From Giesbergeria sp. (lineage in GTDB: Bacteria > Pseudomonadota > Gammaproteobacteria > Burkholderiales > Burkholderiaceae_C), in assembly GCA_030690515.1 (NCBI GenBank), contig JAUYGP010000155.1, positions 1 through 6,110 on the forward strand: a stretch of 6,110 nucleotides of DNA, in the 5' to 3' direction. The notes under the pieces are model-generated. The model saw nothing but the letters and a program-made list of their open reading frames with translations. It searched no databases and was not told the origin of the DNA. Made by a program: the position numbers and the translations under genes. This document shows positions 1-6,110 of the stretch, in pieces; within the stretch, counting starts at the first letter, position 1; the number at the start of each line of letters is the position of its first letter.

Positions 1-1
1 G

Positions 2-157
2 ATTTTCAACTTCTTCAACGGGCTGGGCGGCATGGCTATCGTCACGGCGTGGTGGGGCATCTGGCACATCGTGGCCGGCATGACGCTGGCCTTGTACTGG
101 AAGCGCCGCGACCCGGGCGGCGCCCCGGCAGTCCAGGCTGAAGGGGCCACGCCATGA
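2..157 (+). CDS. C-terminal end of an unidentified integral membrane protein (5' truncated by window edge)
   Basis: Reading from base 2, 51 codons run open to a TGA at 155-157. The visible peptide starts IFNFFNGLGG, continues with one strongly hydrophobic, tryptophan-rich segment (about visible residues 11-33, including WWGIWHIVAGM), then has a basic YWKRR stop-transfer patch and a short Gly/Ala/Pro-rich polar tail. This is the pattern of a last transmembrane helix followed by a cytoplasmic tail. The other forward frame that is open here gives an Arg/Gly/His-rich peptide typical of an out-of-frame reading. The stop overlaps the next start as ATGA (154-157), so the two genes are probably co-transcribed and translationally coupled. 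I do not recognise the family, and the catalytic or transport part, if any, is outside the window. Confidence 0.7.
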   Translation: MFNFFNGLGGMAIVTAWWGIWHIVAGMTLALYWKRRDPGGAPAVQAEGATP

Positions 158-1134
158 CGGCCCACCGCGTGCTCGTCACAGGGGCCTGCGGCTACCTGGG
201 CCGCCAGGTGGTTGCCCGCCTGGCCGACCCGGCCCTGGAGAACCGCCCGGACCTGGTGGTGGCACACGACATCCGCACGCCCACCGAGCGCCTGCCTGGC
301 GTGGTGTACGAAGAAGCTGACATCCGCGACCCGCGCATCGCAGACGCCTTGGCGCGGCATCACATCGACACCGTGGTGCACCTGGCTTCCATCGTGACGC
401 CCGGCAAGGACAGCCGCCGTGACTTTGAATACGACGTGGACGTGAACGGCACCCGCAACTTGCTGCAAGCCTGCGTGCAGCAGGGCGTGCAGCGCATCGT
501 GGTGTCGTCCAGCGGCGCCGCCTATGGCTACCACGCCGACAACCCAGCCTGGCTCACCGAAAACATGCCCGTGCGCGGGAACAAGGTGTTTGCCTATGCC
601 CACCACAAAAGGTTGGTGGAAGAAATGCTGGCCGAGTACCGCCACAGCCACCCCGCGCTGGAGCAGGTGGTGCTGCGCATCGGCACCATCCTCGGCGCCA
701 CGGTGCGCAACCAGATCACCGACCTGTTTGAAAAGCCCCGCCTGCTGGCCATCCGGGGCAGCGACAGCCCCTTCGTCTTCATCTGGGACCAGGACGTGGT
801 GGGCATCATCGTGCGCGCCGTGTCGGGCGGCCCGCCGGGCATCTATAACGTAGCAGGCGATGGCGCCCTCACCATCCACGAGATTGCCGCGCGCCTGAGC
901 AAGCCCACGCTGCAGCTGCCCGCCTGGCTGCTGCAGGCCGCACTGGCCGTGCTCAAACCGCTGGGGCTGACCCAATATGGGCCAGAGCAGCTGGACTTTT
1001 TACGCTTCCGCCCGGTGCTGCTGAACACCAAGCTCAAAACCGCTTTTGGCTACACGCCCACCTACACCTCGGCCGAGGTGTTTGAGTTGTATCGCCAGGC
1101 GCGCTCTCAGGCCGACAGCGCGAGAGTCGTCTGA
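154..1134 (+). CDS. NAD(P)-dependent epimerase/dehydratase, extended SDR family
   Basis: This 326-residue protein has the length and motif order of an extended short-chain dehydrogenase. The Rossmann dinucleotide-binding loop TGACGYLG is at residues 9-16. An acidic residue at the end of the second strand (D39 in AHDI) favours NAD over NADP. An ADIRD motif at 55-59 normally contacts the adenine, and HLAS is at 76-79. The catalytic residues are the serine in SSSGAAYG (118-125) and the YxxxK pair Y148/K152 (YAHHK). LRIGTILG (174-181) and YNVAGDG (231-237) are typical of the C-terminal substrate domain. The start is supported by AAGGGG at 141-146, seven bases upstream, and by the ATGA overlap with the preceding gene. 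Relatives act on nucleotide sugars, 3-beta-hydroxysteroids or other alcohols and ketones. Nothing nearby suggests sugar-nucleotide metabolism, so a non-sugar alcohol or ketone substrate is my inference. It is probably cytoplasmic. Confidence 0.9.
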   Translation: MTAHRVLVTGACGYLGRQVVARLADPALENRPDLVVAHDIRTPTERLPGVVYEEADIRDPRIADALARHHIDTVVHLASIVTPGKDSRRDFEYDVDVNGTRNLLQACVQQGVQRIVVSSSGAAYGYHADNPAWLTENMPVRGNKVFAYAHHKRLVEEMLAEYRHSHPALEQVVLRIGTILGATVRNQITDLFEKPRLLAIRGSDSPFVFIWDQDVVGIIVRAVSGGPPGIYNVAGDGALTIHEIAARLSKPTLQLPAWLLQAALAVLKPLGLTQYGPEQLDFLRFRPVLLNTKLKTAFGYTPTYTSAEVFELYRQARSQADSARVV

Positions 1135-1136
1135 CC

Positions 1137-1955
1137 ATGCGCAGCTTTGAAGCACGCGGTGTCGTCATCACCGGCGCAGCGGGTGGTCTGGGGCAGGCGC
1201 TGGTGGCGGCTTTTTTACAGGCAGGTGCACGGGTACTGGCGCTCGATTGCAACGCGCAAGCACTCGCATCCTTGCGCAAGACGGCGCCCGTCGACGACAC
1301 AGGCAATGCCCCCGCACTGGCGACCATGGTGTGCGACATCACCCAGCCCCAAGACTGCGACGCGGCCATTGCCCATGCTGTGGCCCTGTGGGGCGGTGTG
1401 GATGTACTGGTCAACAACGCAGGCATTTCCCACCGCAGCCTGTTCGAAGGCACCGACCCGGCCGTCCTTCGCAAAGTGATGGAGGTGAACTTCTTTGGCA
1501 CCGTGCACATGACCCATGCAGCCCTGTCCCAGCTGCTGGCCCGGCGCGGGGTGGTGGCGGCCCTCTCCAGCGTGGCGGGCTTCGCCCCTTTGCTGGGCCG
1601 CACCGGCTATTGCGCCAGCAAGCATGCGCTGCACGGCTTCTTTGACACCCTGCGCACCGAGGTGCAAGAGCGCGGCGTGCAGGTCACGCTCATCTGCCCG
1701 TCCTTTATTGCCACCGGCATCGGCGCGGCGGCGCTGGGCGGTTCGGGCGCAGCGGCCACGTCACCGCGCACCACCACCGGCGGCGAGTCATCGCCGCACG
1801 ACATTGCCCAGCGCATTCTGACTGCGCTGGCGCAAGGCAAGACGCAGCTTTTGCCCGACCGCACCTCGCGCCTGGCCTGGTGGGTCAGCCGGCTGGCCCC
1901 CGGCTTTTACGCCCGTGCCATGCAGCGCCGCGTTCGCGCCGAGTTTGAAAAATGA
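1137..1955 (+). CDS. Classical short-chain dehydrogenase/reductase (SDR) oxidoreductase
   Basis: This 272-residue protein carries the full classical SDR set: TGAAGGLG cofactor loop (12-19), D37 at the end of strand two (suggesting NAD preference), CDIT (66-69), NNAG (93-96), the structural asparagine N118, catalytic serine S144/S145, and Y158/K162 in YCASK. After the PSFIATGI segment (188-195) there is an unusually Gly/Ala/Ser/Thr-rich stretch (about 197-219) where the flexible substrate lid normally sits. The C-terminus is basic with a Trp/Arg-rich helix (about 245-268). The gene begins two bases after the previous stop, and no strong Shine-Dalgarno is visible (only GAGAG near 1122), so it probably depends on translation of the upstream gene. 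It likely catalyses NAD(P)-dependent alcohol/ketone interconversion in the cytoplasm. The substrate is unknown. Pairing with a second SDR suggests successive steps on one compound. Confidence 0.92.
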   Translation: MRSFEARGVVITGAAGGLGQALVAAFLQAGARVLALDCNAQALASLRKTAPVDDTGNAPALATMVCDITQPQDCDAAIAHAVALWGGVDVLVNNAGISHRSLFEGTDPAVLRKVMEVNFFGTVHMTHAALSQLLARRGVVAALSSVAGFAPLLGRTGYCASKHALHGFFDTLRTEVQERGVQVTLICPSFIATGIGAAALGGSGAAATSPRTTTGGESSPHDIAQRILTALAQGKTQLLPDRTSRLAWWVSRLAPGFYARAMQRRVRAEFEK

Positions 1956-1962
1956 ACACCCC

Positions 1963-1968
1963 AGGAGA
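1963..1968 (+). promoter_or_regulatory. Shine-Dalgarno site deciding the start of the exported heme/propeller gene
   Basis: AGGAGA lies seven bases before the ATG at 1976. The in-frame ATG at 1952, which overlaps the previous stop as ATGA, has only a weak GAG upstream. The site favours 1976, the start that gives a clean signal peptide. Confidence 0.7.
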
Positions 1969-1975
1969 CCGCACC

Positions 1976-3775
1976 ATGCGCACACGCATTCAACACACTG
2001 TGGCAAAAATGGCTGCGGCTGGCATGGCCTGCGCCACACTGCTGACCACACCGGCGGGCGCAGTCCCGATCACCGTCAAAGACCCCGACGGCAAACCCGT
2101 ACCCACCGTAATGGTGAGCCGCCAACCCGTCAGGGTGGCCGCCGTGGACACCTCCGACAACGGCTATCCGGCCAGCGGCAAGCTGCAGCAGGCCTACGTG
2201 GAGTTGGCCCGCTTTACGGATGCCCAGGGACAAACCGATATTCCCGCGGCCGAACACCCCTGGAAAATTCGCTTGCGCAAGCCCGGCTACCAGGACCTGA
2301 GCATCCTGGCTACTGAACTGGGCCGCAATGCCATCGTCATGGAACCCGAACGCGACCCCGCCGCGCTGGCCGAGCAACAACCGGCCAACGCCTGGTCGTC
2401 CACCATCGACTTTGCGAATGCGGCCCTGAAAAAGGAATTCATGCTGCAGTGCAATTTTTGCCACCAGCAAGGAGGCGCCCTGCTGCGCCGGGAGCGTTCT
2501 GCGCAAGAGTGGGATACAGCCATTCAGCGCATGGTGCGCTATGGTGCCCGGCTTTCTAGCGAGGGGCAAAAGACGATTCCCGCCATGCTGGAGGCCCACT
2601 GGAAAAAAATCCACGCCAACCCTTCGTTGGTGCCAACCGGTACGCCCTGGAATGCATCCCTGGCCAGTGCAACGATCCGTGAAATACCGATTGGCGACAG
2701 CATGTCGCAAATGCACGACCTGCTGCTGCACACCAACGGCATGGTGTACGTGGGCGACAACCTGCAGGACAGGGTCTATGAAGTGGACCCTGCCACGGGT
2801 CAATACACCGTGTACAAGATCGCCCCGCAGCCGGGCGAGAAACTCGGCGGCCTGCTGGCCGGTCGCCTGCACGACTTTCCCAAGCATGAAACCTACCAGG
2901 GCATCCACTCGCTGGCCGAGTCGCCCAAAGATGGGCACATCTTCATCACGCCGTCGTACCAGCGGCGCCTGATCGAGTTCGACCCCCAATCCAAGGCCTT
3001 TACCTACCACGACATGGACGGCGGTTTTTACCCGCACACCGTGCGCTTTGACGCCAAGGACCGCGTGTGGTTCACCCTGGCCTTGAGCAATCAGGTCGGC
3101 ATGTACGACCGTGCGGCCCATAAATACACCCTCTACGACCTGCCGTTTCGCAGCCTGATGGAACGCATCACGGTCAAGCTCACGCCGTTCATCTTCAAGC
3201 TGCTCGAATGGGGCATTCCCGTGGCCAACTACGTCAAGGTAGACCATGTTTCCACCGGCGTGCCGCTGCCCTACGGCATTGATATCACGCCCGATGGCAA
3301 GGCTTGGATTGCCCGGTTGCACACCGATGAAATTGCATCGGTAGACCCCGACACCGGCAAGGTGACCATGGTCAAGACCCCATTCCAAGGGCCCCGCCGC
3401 CTGCGCAGTGACAAAGACGGTAACCTGTGGATCGTGGCCTTCAACGAATCACAAATCGTGCGCTACACCCCCAGTACCGGTGCATTCATGCGCCTGGACT
3501 TGCCCGTTGTACCCAAGGGCAGCGACACACCGTACTCACTCAATGTCGATCGGGCACGCCACCAGGTGTGGGTCAACGGCACCAACTCCGACTCCGTCTA
3601 TCGCTATGACATTGCCACCCAGGCCTGGAGCATGTTCCCCATGCAGCGCCGGGTGACCTTTACCCGGGACGTGGAGATTTCGCCCAAGGGACAGATCTAT
3701 GTGACCAGTGCCTCCTTCCCCAGCTGGCACATCGAGGACACACAGCCCACGCTCATCGAGGTTACCCCCCGGTAA
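1976..3775 (+). CDS. Exported multidomain protein: regulatory-like beta domain + CxxCH c-heme module + Vgb/SMP-30-like beta-propeller
   Basis: From the ATG at 1976 the product has 599 residues; an alternative in-frame ATG at 1952 would add eight. Residues 1-29 form a Sec-type signal peptide: basic MRTR, a hydrophobic core, and TTPAGA before a probable cleavage at about 29/30. Residues 31-125 resemble a carboxypeptidase-regulatory-like beta-sandwich (VKDPDGKPVP, TDAQGQTDIP, IRLRKPGYQD). Residues 150-212 form a small helical cytochrome-c-like module with C159-N-F-C162-H163, followed by EWDTAIQRM and a GARL turn; M187 or M204 could be the sixth heme ligand. From about 246 to 597 there are six or seven propeller repeats of the type 'PYGIDITPDGKAWIA ... 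VDPDTGKVT', like virginiamycin B lyase or SMP-30/gluconolactonase proteins. A hydrophobic insertion (about 391-431) interrupts the propeller. A periplasmic redox, binding or lyase role is plausible. Vgb activity cannot be asserted because I could not place its catalytic His/Glu set. The MFS gene follows after 13 bases. Confidence 0.88.
   Translation: MRTRIQHTVAKMAAAGMACATLLTTPAGAVPITVKDPDGKPVPTVMVSRQPVRVAAVDTSDNGYPASGKLQQAYVELARFTDAQGQTDIPAAEHPWKIRLRKPGYQDLSILATELGRNAIVMEPERDPAALAEQQPANAWSSTIDFANAALKKEFMLQCNFCHQQGGALLRRERSAQEWDTAIQRMVRYGARLSSEGQKTIPAMLEAHWKKIHANPSLVPTGTPWNASLASATIREIPIGDSMSQMHDLLLHTNGMVYVGDNLQDRVYEVDPATGQYTVYKIAPQPGEKLGGLLAGRLHDFPKHETYQGIHSLAESPKDGHIFITPSYQRRLIEFDPQSKAFTYHDMDGGFYPHTVRFDAKDRVWFTLALSNQVGMYDRAAHKYTLYDLPFRSLMERITVKLTPFIFKLLEWGIPVANYVKVDHVSTGVPLPYGIDITPDGKAWIARLHTDEIASVDPDTGKVTMVKTPFQGPRRLRSDKDGNLWIVAFNESQIVRYTPSTGAFMRLDLPVVPKGSDTPYSLNVDRARHQVWVNGTNSDSVYRYDIATQAWSMFPMQRRVTFTRDVEISPKGQIYVTSASFPSWHIEDTQPTLIEVTPR
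2450..2464 (+). other. Codons for the CxxCH covalent heme c attachment motif
   Basis: TGC-AAT-TTT-TGC-CAC encodes C159-N-F-C162-H163 of the exported protein. It is the only CxxCH in that protein, and C159 and C162 are its only cysteines after the signal peptide. Both features fit heme c attachment after export, with H163 as the proximal ligand. Heme loading itself is inferred. Confidence 0.75.
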
Positions 3776-3788
3776 ACAGCCCCCCACC

Positions 3789-4964
3789 ATGCTGCGCTTT
3801 TATCTCTCGTGCCTGCTCGCGTTCACCGGCGGGCACATGGTCAACTACACCGTCATCCTGTATCTGCAGGAAAAAGTGGGCTCAGACTGGTTGTCCGGTG
3901 TGGGCTTTGGTCTGTCGTTTGGCAGCTCCATCGTGTTCGGATGGTTTGCCGGTGTTTTGTGCGACCGCATTGCACCGTCGCGTGTGATCCATGGCGCACA
4001 GGCTCTGTTTCTGCTGTGCCTGGCAGGCCTGTGGTGGACCGACGCCGGTGCCACCGACCAGAGCCGCGTGGCGTGGATTCTTTTTTCAGCCTTTCTGGGG
4101 GGGCTGGCCTGGTCTTTTGTCGGCCCGGCCCGGCTGGCCACCCTGGGGCAGATTGCTCCGCAGGGCAAGCTCAAGCCCGCGACCATCATCTTCAATCTGC
4201 AAGTATTGCTGGGCTTTGGCCTGGCGCCCGTCATCATTGGCGTGGTGCGCAGCCACGCGGGCTGGCCCACCGTGTTTGCCACCGGCATGGCCTTGTTTGC
4301 CGCTTCATCCCTGCTGCTGCTGGGCACCCGCACCCATGGCAGCGACAGGCCCCGCCTGGGCGTGGCGCAGGAGTTGCGTGAGGGCTTTGCCACCGTAGGT
4401 GCCAACCCCTTGCTGGCGCAACTCATCGTGGCCGCCATCGTGGCCTATGCGATGACCGGCCCCATGCAAATCCTGTTGCCCAAGCTGGCCCGTGAGGTGC
4501 TGGGCCTGTCGGAGCTGCAACGCGGTGGTTACCTGGGCCTGATGGCGCTGGCGCTGATTGCCGGGGGCATTGCTGCCCTGCTATTGGGCAAGCACCTGCA
4601 CCACGGCGCTGCCATCTTTATGGGCACCATCACGGCCAGCCTGCTGTTTGCATCGCTCAGCTATTGGAGCAGCGCAGCCGCATCGAGCATGGCATTGGGT
4701 GGCATGGGCCTGTTGGGTGGCATGGTGATCAGCTTCGTCATCGCAGGCATCCAGGGCCAGGCCCCCGATGCCCTGCGCGGGCGCATCATGGGCATTTACT
4801 CCATCATTTCGCAGGTGGTGCCAGCCGCCTCGGGTGTGGCAGCCGGGGCGTTGGTGGGTGCCACCGGCATTACCAGCGCCATTGCCATCGCAGGCATGGG
4901 CCTGGCGGGCATCGCGCTGCTGGTCATGCTGACGATGCCGCAACTACGCCGAATGCGCGCCTGA
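3789..4964 (+). CDS. Major facilitator superfamily transporter (MFS_3/EntS-like exporter type)
   Basis: From the ATG at 3789 this is a 391-residue, very hydrophobic protein compatible with 10-12 transmembrane helices. An MFS motif A-like loop lies between helices 2 and 3 (about 51-65, GWFAGVLCDRIAPSR, with D59, R60 and R65). The equivalent loop in the second half is APDALRGRIMGIY (about 325-337), the form common in EntS-like and other MFS_3 exporters. A more polar central region (about 180-205) fits the cytoplasmic loop joining the two six-helix halves. An earlier in-frame ATG at 3708 would overlap the previous gene by 68 bases and add 27 polar, Pro/Ser-rich residues, so I chose 3789, which places a hydrophobic helix right at the N-terminus. 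No clear Shine-Dalgarno precedes it, so coupling to the upstream gene is likely. It probably moves the pathway substrate, product or a toxic intermediate across the inner membrane. Direction is inferred only from family resemblance. Confidence 0.9.
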   Translation: MLRFYLSCLLAFTGGHMVNYTVILYLQEKVGSDWLSGVGFGLSFGSSIVFGWFAGVLCDRIAPSRVIHGAQALFLLCLAGLWWTDAGATDQSRVAWILFSAFLGGLAWSFVGPARLATLGQIAPQGKLKPATIIFNLQVLLGFGLAPVIIGVVRSHAGWPTVFATGMALFAASSLLLLGTRTHGSDRPRLGVAQELREGFATVGANPLLAQLIVAAIVAYAMTGPMQILLPKLAREVLGLSELQRGGYLGLMALALIAGGIAALLLGKHLHHGAAIFMGTITASLLFASLSYWSSAAASSMALGGMGLLGGMVISFVIAGIQGQAPDALRGRIMGIYSIISQVVPAASGVAAGALVGATGITSAIAIAGMGLAGIALLVMLTMPQLRRMRA

Positions 4965-4967
4965 ACC

Positions 4968-5723
4968 ATGCGCGCCCTGAAACACCGCCTGTTCCTCTTT
5001 CTGCCCGTGCTGCTGGCCGGTGCTGTGCTGGGCTGGCTGCTGACCGGCAAGGGCCTGCAGCACGATGCTCCGAGAACCCTGCCCTGGCCGGTGCCCGACC
5101 ACCGGCCTGCCCATGCTACGCACGCGGTGTTACCCGATGGCCGCCTGCGCATAGCGATCACCCATCTGCCGCTGACCGGCATCCGCCCCGAAATGCTGGC
5201 CTGGTGGTACCGCAAGCTGCCCATCTCCACGGTAGACATTGGCGACATACGCTACCCGTTCTACCATGTGTTCCACCCCACAGAACATGGCCGCATCCGG
5301 GTCGTCGAACCTGCACAGGACGGCCAGAGCGGCATGGGGGTCGGGGCGCTGGTCGAGCGAGAGGAATGGTTTGGTCCATTCGACAGCAAGGGCGCCGGCC
5401 GCGTGACCCGTTTGGATGCTACCGGCATGACGGTCGTCCCCGAAGTGGCCGGCCTGCGGTTTGGCGAAATAGAGCATCTCTTTGATGTCACCCCCAACGG
5501 CACCCAATACCGGGTGGTCAGCACCATCGGCGTGGAGTGGCCGTTGGTGGGCGGAATGGTCAACTGGGCCATCCGCCGCGCCATGTACCCGGATGCCATG
5601 CTCCGGCAATGGGAACGCCACCAGATCGAGGAGGTGGGCATGCTGCAGCACTTTCTTCCCGCGCTGTATGCCAGCCAGCCGCAGGGCAATGCCTACCGCC
5701 TGGCAGCACCAACACAACCCTGA
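4968..5723 (+). CDS. Membrane-anchored DAPG hydrolase (PhlG)-like zinc hydrolase, putative
   Basis: The 251-residue product starts with a basic MRALKHR and one hydrophobic helix (about 8-26) without an obvious cleavage site, so it is probably anchored with its body in the periplasm. The rest resembles the 2,4-diacetylphloroglucinol hydrolase family: THLPLTGIRPEMLAWWY (65-81) matches the family's 'mPGvtPeMldWWf' segment, followed by a Tyr/His block, IRYPFYHVFHPTEH (94-107). A cluster of glutamates (E130, E132, E133) precedes WFGPF. The C-terminal helix carries H218xxxE222 (HQIEE), then LQHFLPALYA. PhlG binds Zn through two His and two Glu, the last pair as HxxxE, so H107 (or H103), one of E130/E132/E133, H218 and E222 are the candidate ligands. 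Known members cleave a C-C bond to release acetate from an acylphloroglucinol. The actual substrate here is unknown. The gene starts three bases after the MFS stop, so the two are very likely co-expressed. Confidence 0.72.
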   Translation: MRALKHRLFLFLPVLLAGAVLGWLLTGKGLQHDAPRTLPWPVPDHRPAHATHAVLPDGRLRIAITHLPLTGIRPEMLAWWYRKLPISTVDIGDIRYPFYHVFHPTEHGRIRVVEPAQDGQSGMGVGALVEREEWFGPFDSKGAGRVTRLDATGMTVVPEVAGLRFGEIEHLFDVTPNGTQYRVVSTIGVEWPLVGGMVNWAIRRAMYPDAMLRQWERHQIEEVGMLQHFLPALYASQPQGNAYRLAAPTQP

Positions 5724-5724
5724 T

Positions 5725-5731
5725 GGGGAGG
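5725..5731 (+). promoter_or_regulatory. Strong Shine-Dalgarno for the last gene
   Basis: GGGGAGG, followed by TAA, is the best ribosome-binding sequence in the window. It begins one base after the upstream stop codon. Its spacing of nine bases to the ATG at 5741, against twelve to the in-frame ATG at 5744, favours 5741. Confidence 0.75.
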
Positions 5732-5740
5732 TAACACACG

Positions 5741-6110
5741 ATGATGATTGCCGTTCTGCTGCTGCATGGCGTGTGCTCCCTGTTCCTGGTGGGCGCACTC
5801 AGCCACCAGGCTGCAGCCACTTGGCGTCGCACTGCGCCTGCGGGGCGCCCGGCCGGCGTGGTCTCCGGCTTTGCCGCCGTGCGAGCCCCCCTGTATGCGC
5901 GATCGATCGCCATCAGCTACGTGCTCACCGTAGTGCTAGGCGATGTGCTGTACGGCCCGTATCGGGTCGACGTGAAGACCATGTTGTTCGACCTGCAGTT
6001 GTGGCCCTGGAATGGCGTGTTCGAGATCAAGGAACATGTAGTGGCGCTGGGTTTTTTCCTGCTGGCGCCCTATCTTTCGCTGTGGAGAAGGCCGCAGGAG
6101 GCTGCGCAGG
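5741..6110 (+). CDS. Uncharacterised multi-pass membrane protein (3' truncated by window edge)
   Basis: An open frame from the ATG at 5741 continues through the right edge (123 complete codons). It is supported by the strong Shine-Dalgarno and by its hydrophobic pattern. Three membrane segments are visible: about residues 3-20 (containing H9, with H22 just after), about 55-72 (SIAISYVLTVVLGDVLYG), and about 98-114 (H99, ending before a basic WRRP). A polar, Arg/Ala/Pro-rich loop (about 27-52) separates the first two. Between the second and third lies a loop rich in Trp, Phe and acidic residues (YRVDVKT, LWPWNGVFEIKEH). The histidines at membrane boundaries would be compatible with heme or metal binding, but this is only suggestive. 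I do not recognise the family. The 17-base gap to the PhlG-like gene suggests the same operon. Confidence 0.75.
   Translation, partial: MMIAVLLLHGVCSLFLVGALSHQAAATWRRTAPAGRPAGVVSGFAAVRAPLYARSIAISYVLTVVLGDVLYGPYRVDVKTMLFDLQLWPWNGVFEIKEHVVALGFFLLAPYLSLWRRPQEAAQ

Noticed and set aside
1952..1975. ATG at 1952 overlapping the SDR stop as the start of the heme/propeller protein.
   Set aside because: The ATGA overlap is attractive, but the AGGAGA site is correctly spaced only for the ATG at 1976, which also gives a standard signal peptide. It remains a possible secondary start.
1907..3388. A 493-codon open frame on the minus strand opposite the heme/propeller gene.
   Set aside because: The translation is rich in Gly, His, Val and Gln with no recognisable motif, as expected opposite a GC-rich gene. 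The plus strand has a signal peptide, CxxCH and propeller repeats in the same place.
3708..3788. An upstream in-frame ATG that would extend the MFS transporter by 27 residues.
   Set aside because: The extension lies mostly within the end of the previous gene, is polar and Pro/Ser-rich, and would put a non-membrane tail before the first helix. The ATG at 3789 is the better start.
3776..3788. Possible terminator between the heme/propeller gene and the MFS gene.
   Set aside because: The 13-base gap has no inverted repeat or T-run, so read-through is expected.
1134..4974. Similar ACCATGCGC sequences at three gene starts (near 1135, 1974 and 4966).
   Set aside because: They reflect ATG followed by an arginine codon in GC-rich DNA, and the flanking bases differ. 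There is no evidence of a shared regulatory element.
5899..5910. Perfect 12-base palindrome GCGATCGATCGC.
   Set aside because: It lies inside a coding region, is a single copy and has no neighbouring operator or repeat structure. Chance is a sufficient explanation in GC-rich DNA.

Overview
The window is GC-rich DNA, coding throughout, with short or overlapping gene junctions, G/C-ending codons and Proteobacteria-type Shine-Dalgarno sites. The protein style suggests a betaproteobacterium of the Burkholderiales, perhaps Comamonadaceae. That placement is an inference from composition and protein flavour, not a measured result.

All seven genes lie on the + strand and look like one polycistronic unit. 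(1) At the left edge is the C-terminus of an unidentified membrane protein, ending in an ATGA overlap with (2) an extended SDR of the NAD-dependent epimerase/dehydratase type. Two bases later comes (3) a classical SDR oxidoreductase. Its stop overlaps a possible start of (4) a large exported protein, but a better Shine-Dalgarno and the signal peptide put that start 24 bases further on. This protein joins a carboxypeptidase-regulatory-like beta domain, a single CxxCH c-heme module and a Vgb/SMP-30-like beta-propeller. Thirteen bases on is (5) an MFS transporter. Three bases after that is (6) a membrane-anchored protein that resembles the 2,4-diacetylphloroglucinol hydrolase (PhlG) family of zinc C-C hydrolases. 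After 17 bases carrying a strong Shine-Dalgarno comes (7) a multi-pass membrane protein cut by the right edge.

The gene set reads as a small-molecule pathway: two NAD(P)-linked oxidoreductases, a transporter, a PhlG-like hydrolase probably anchored in the membrane, and an exported heme/beta-propeller protein. A working hypothesis is processing, export or detoxification of an acylated aromatic or other cyclic ketone. The substrate cannot be read from sequence. No RNA gene, CRISPR array, insertion sequence, promoter or convincing terminator is visible. The operon promoter must lie left of the window, and the operon probably continues to the right.
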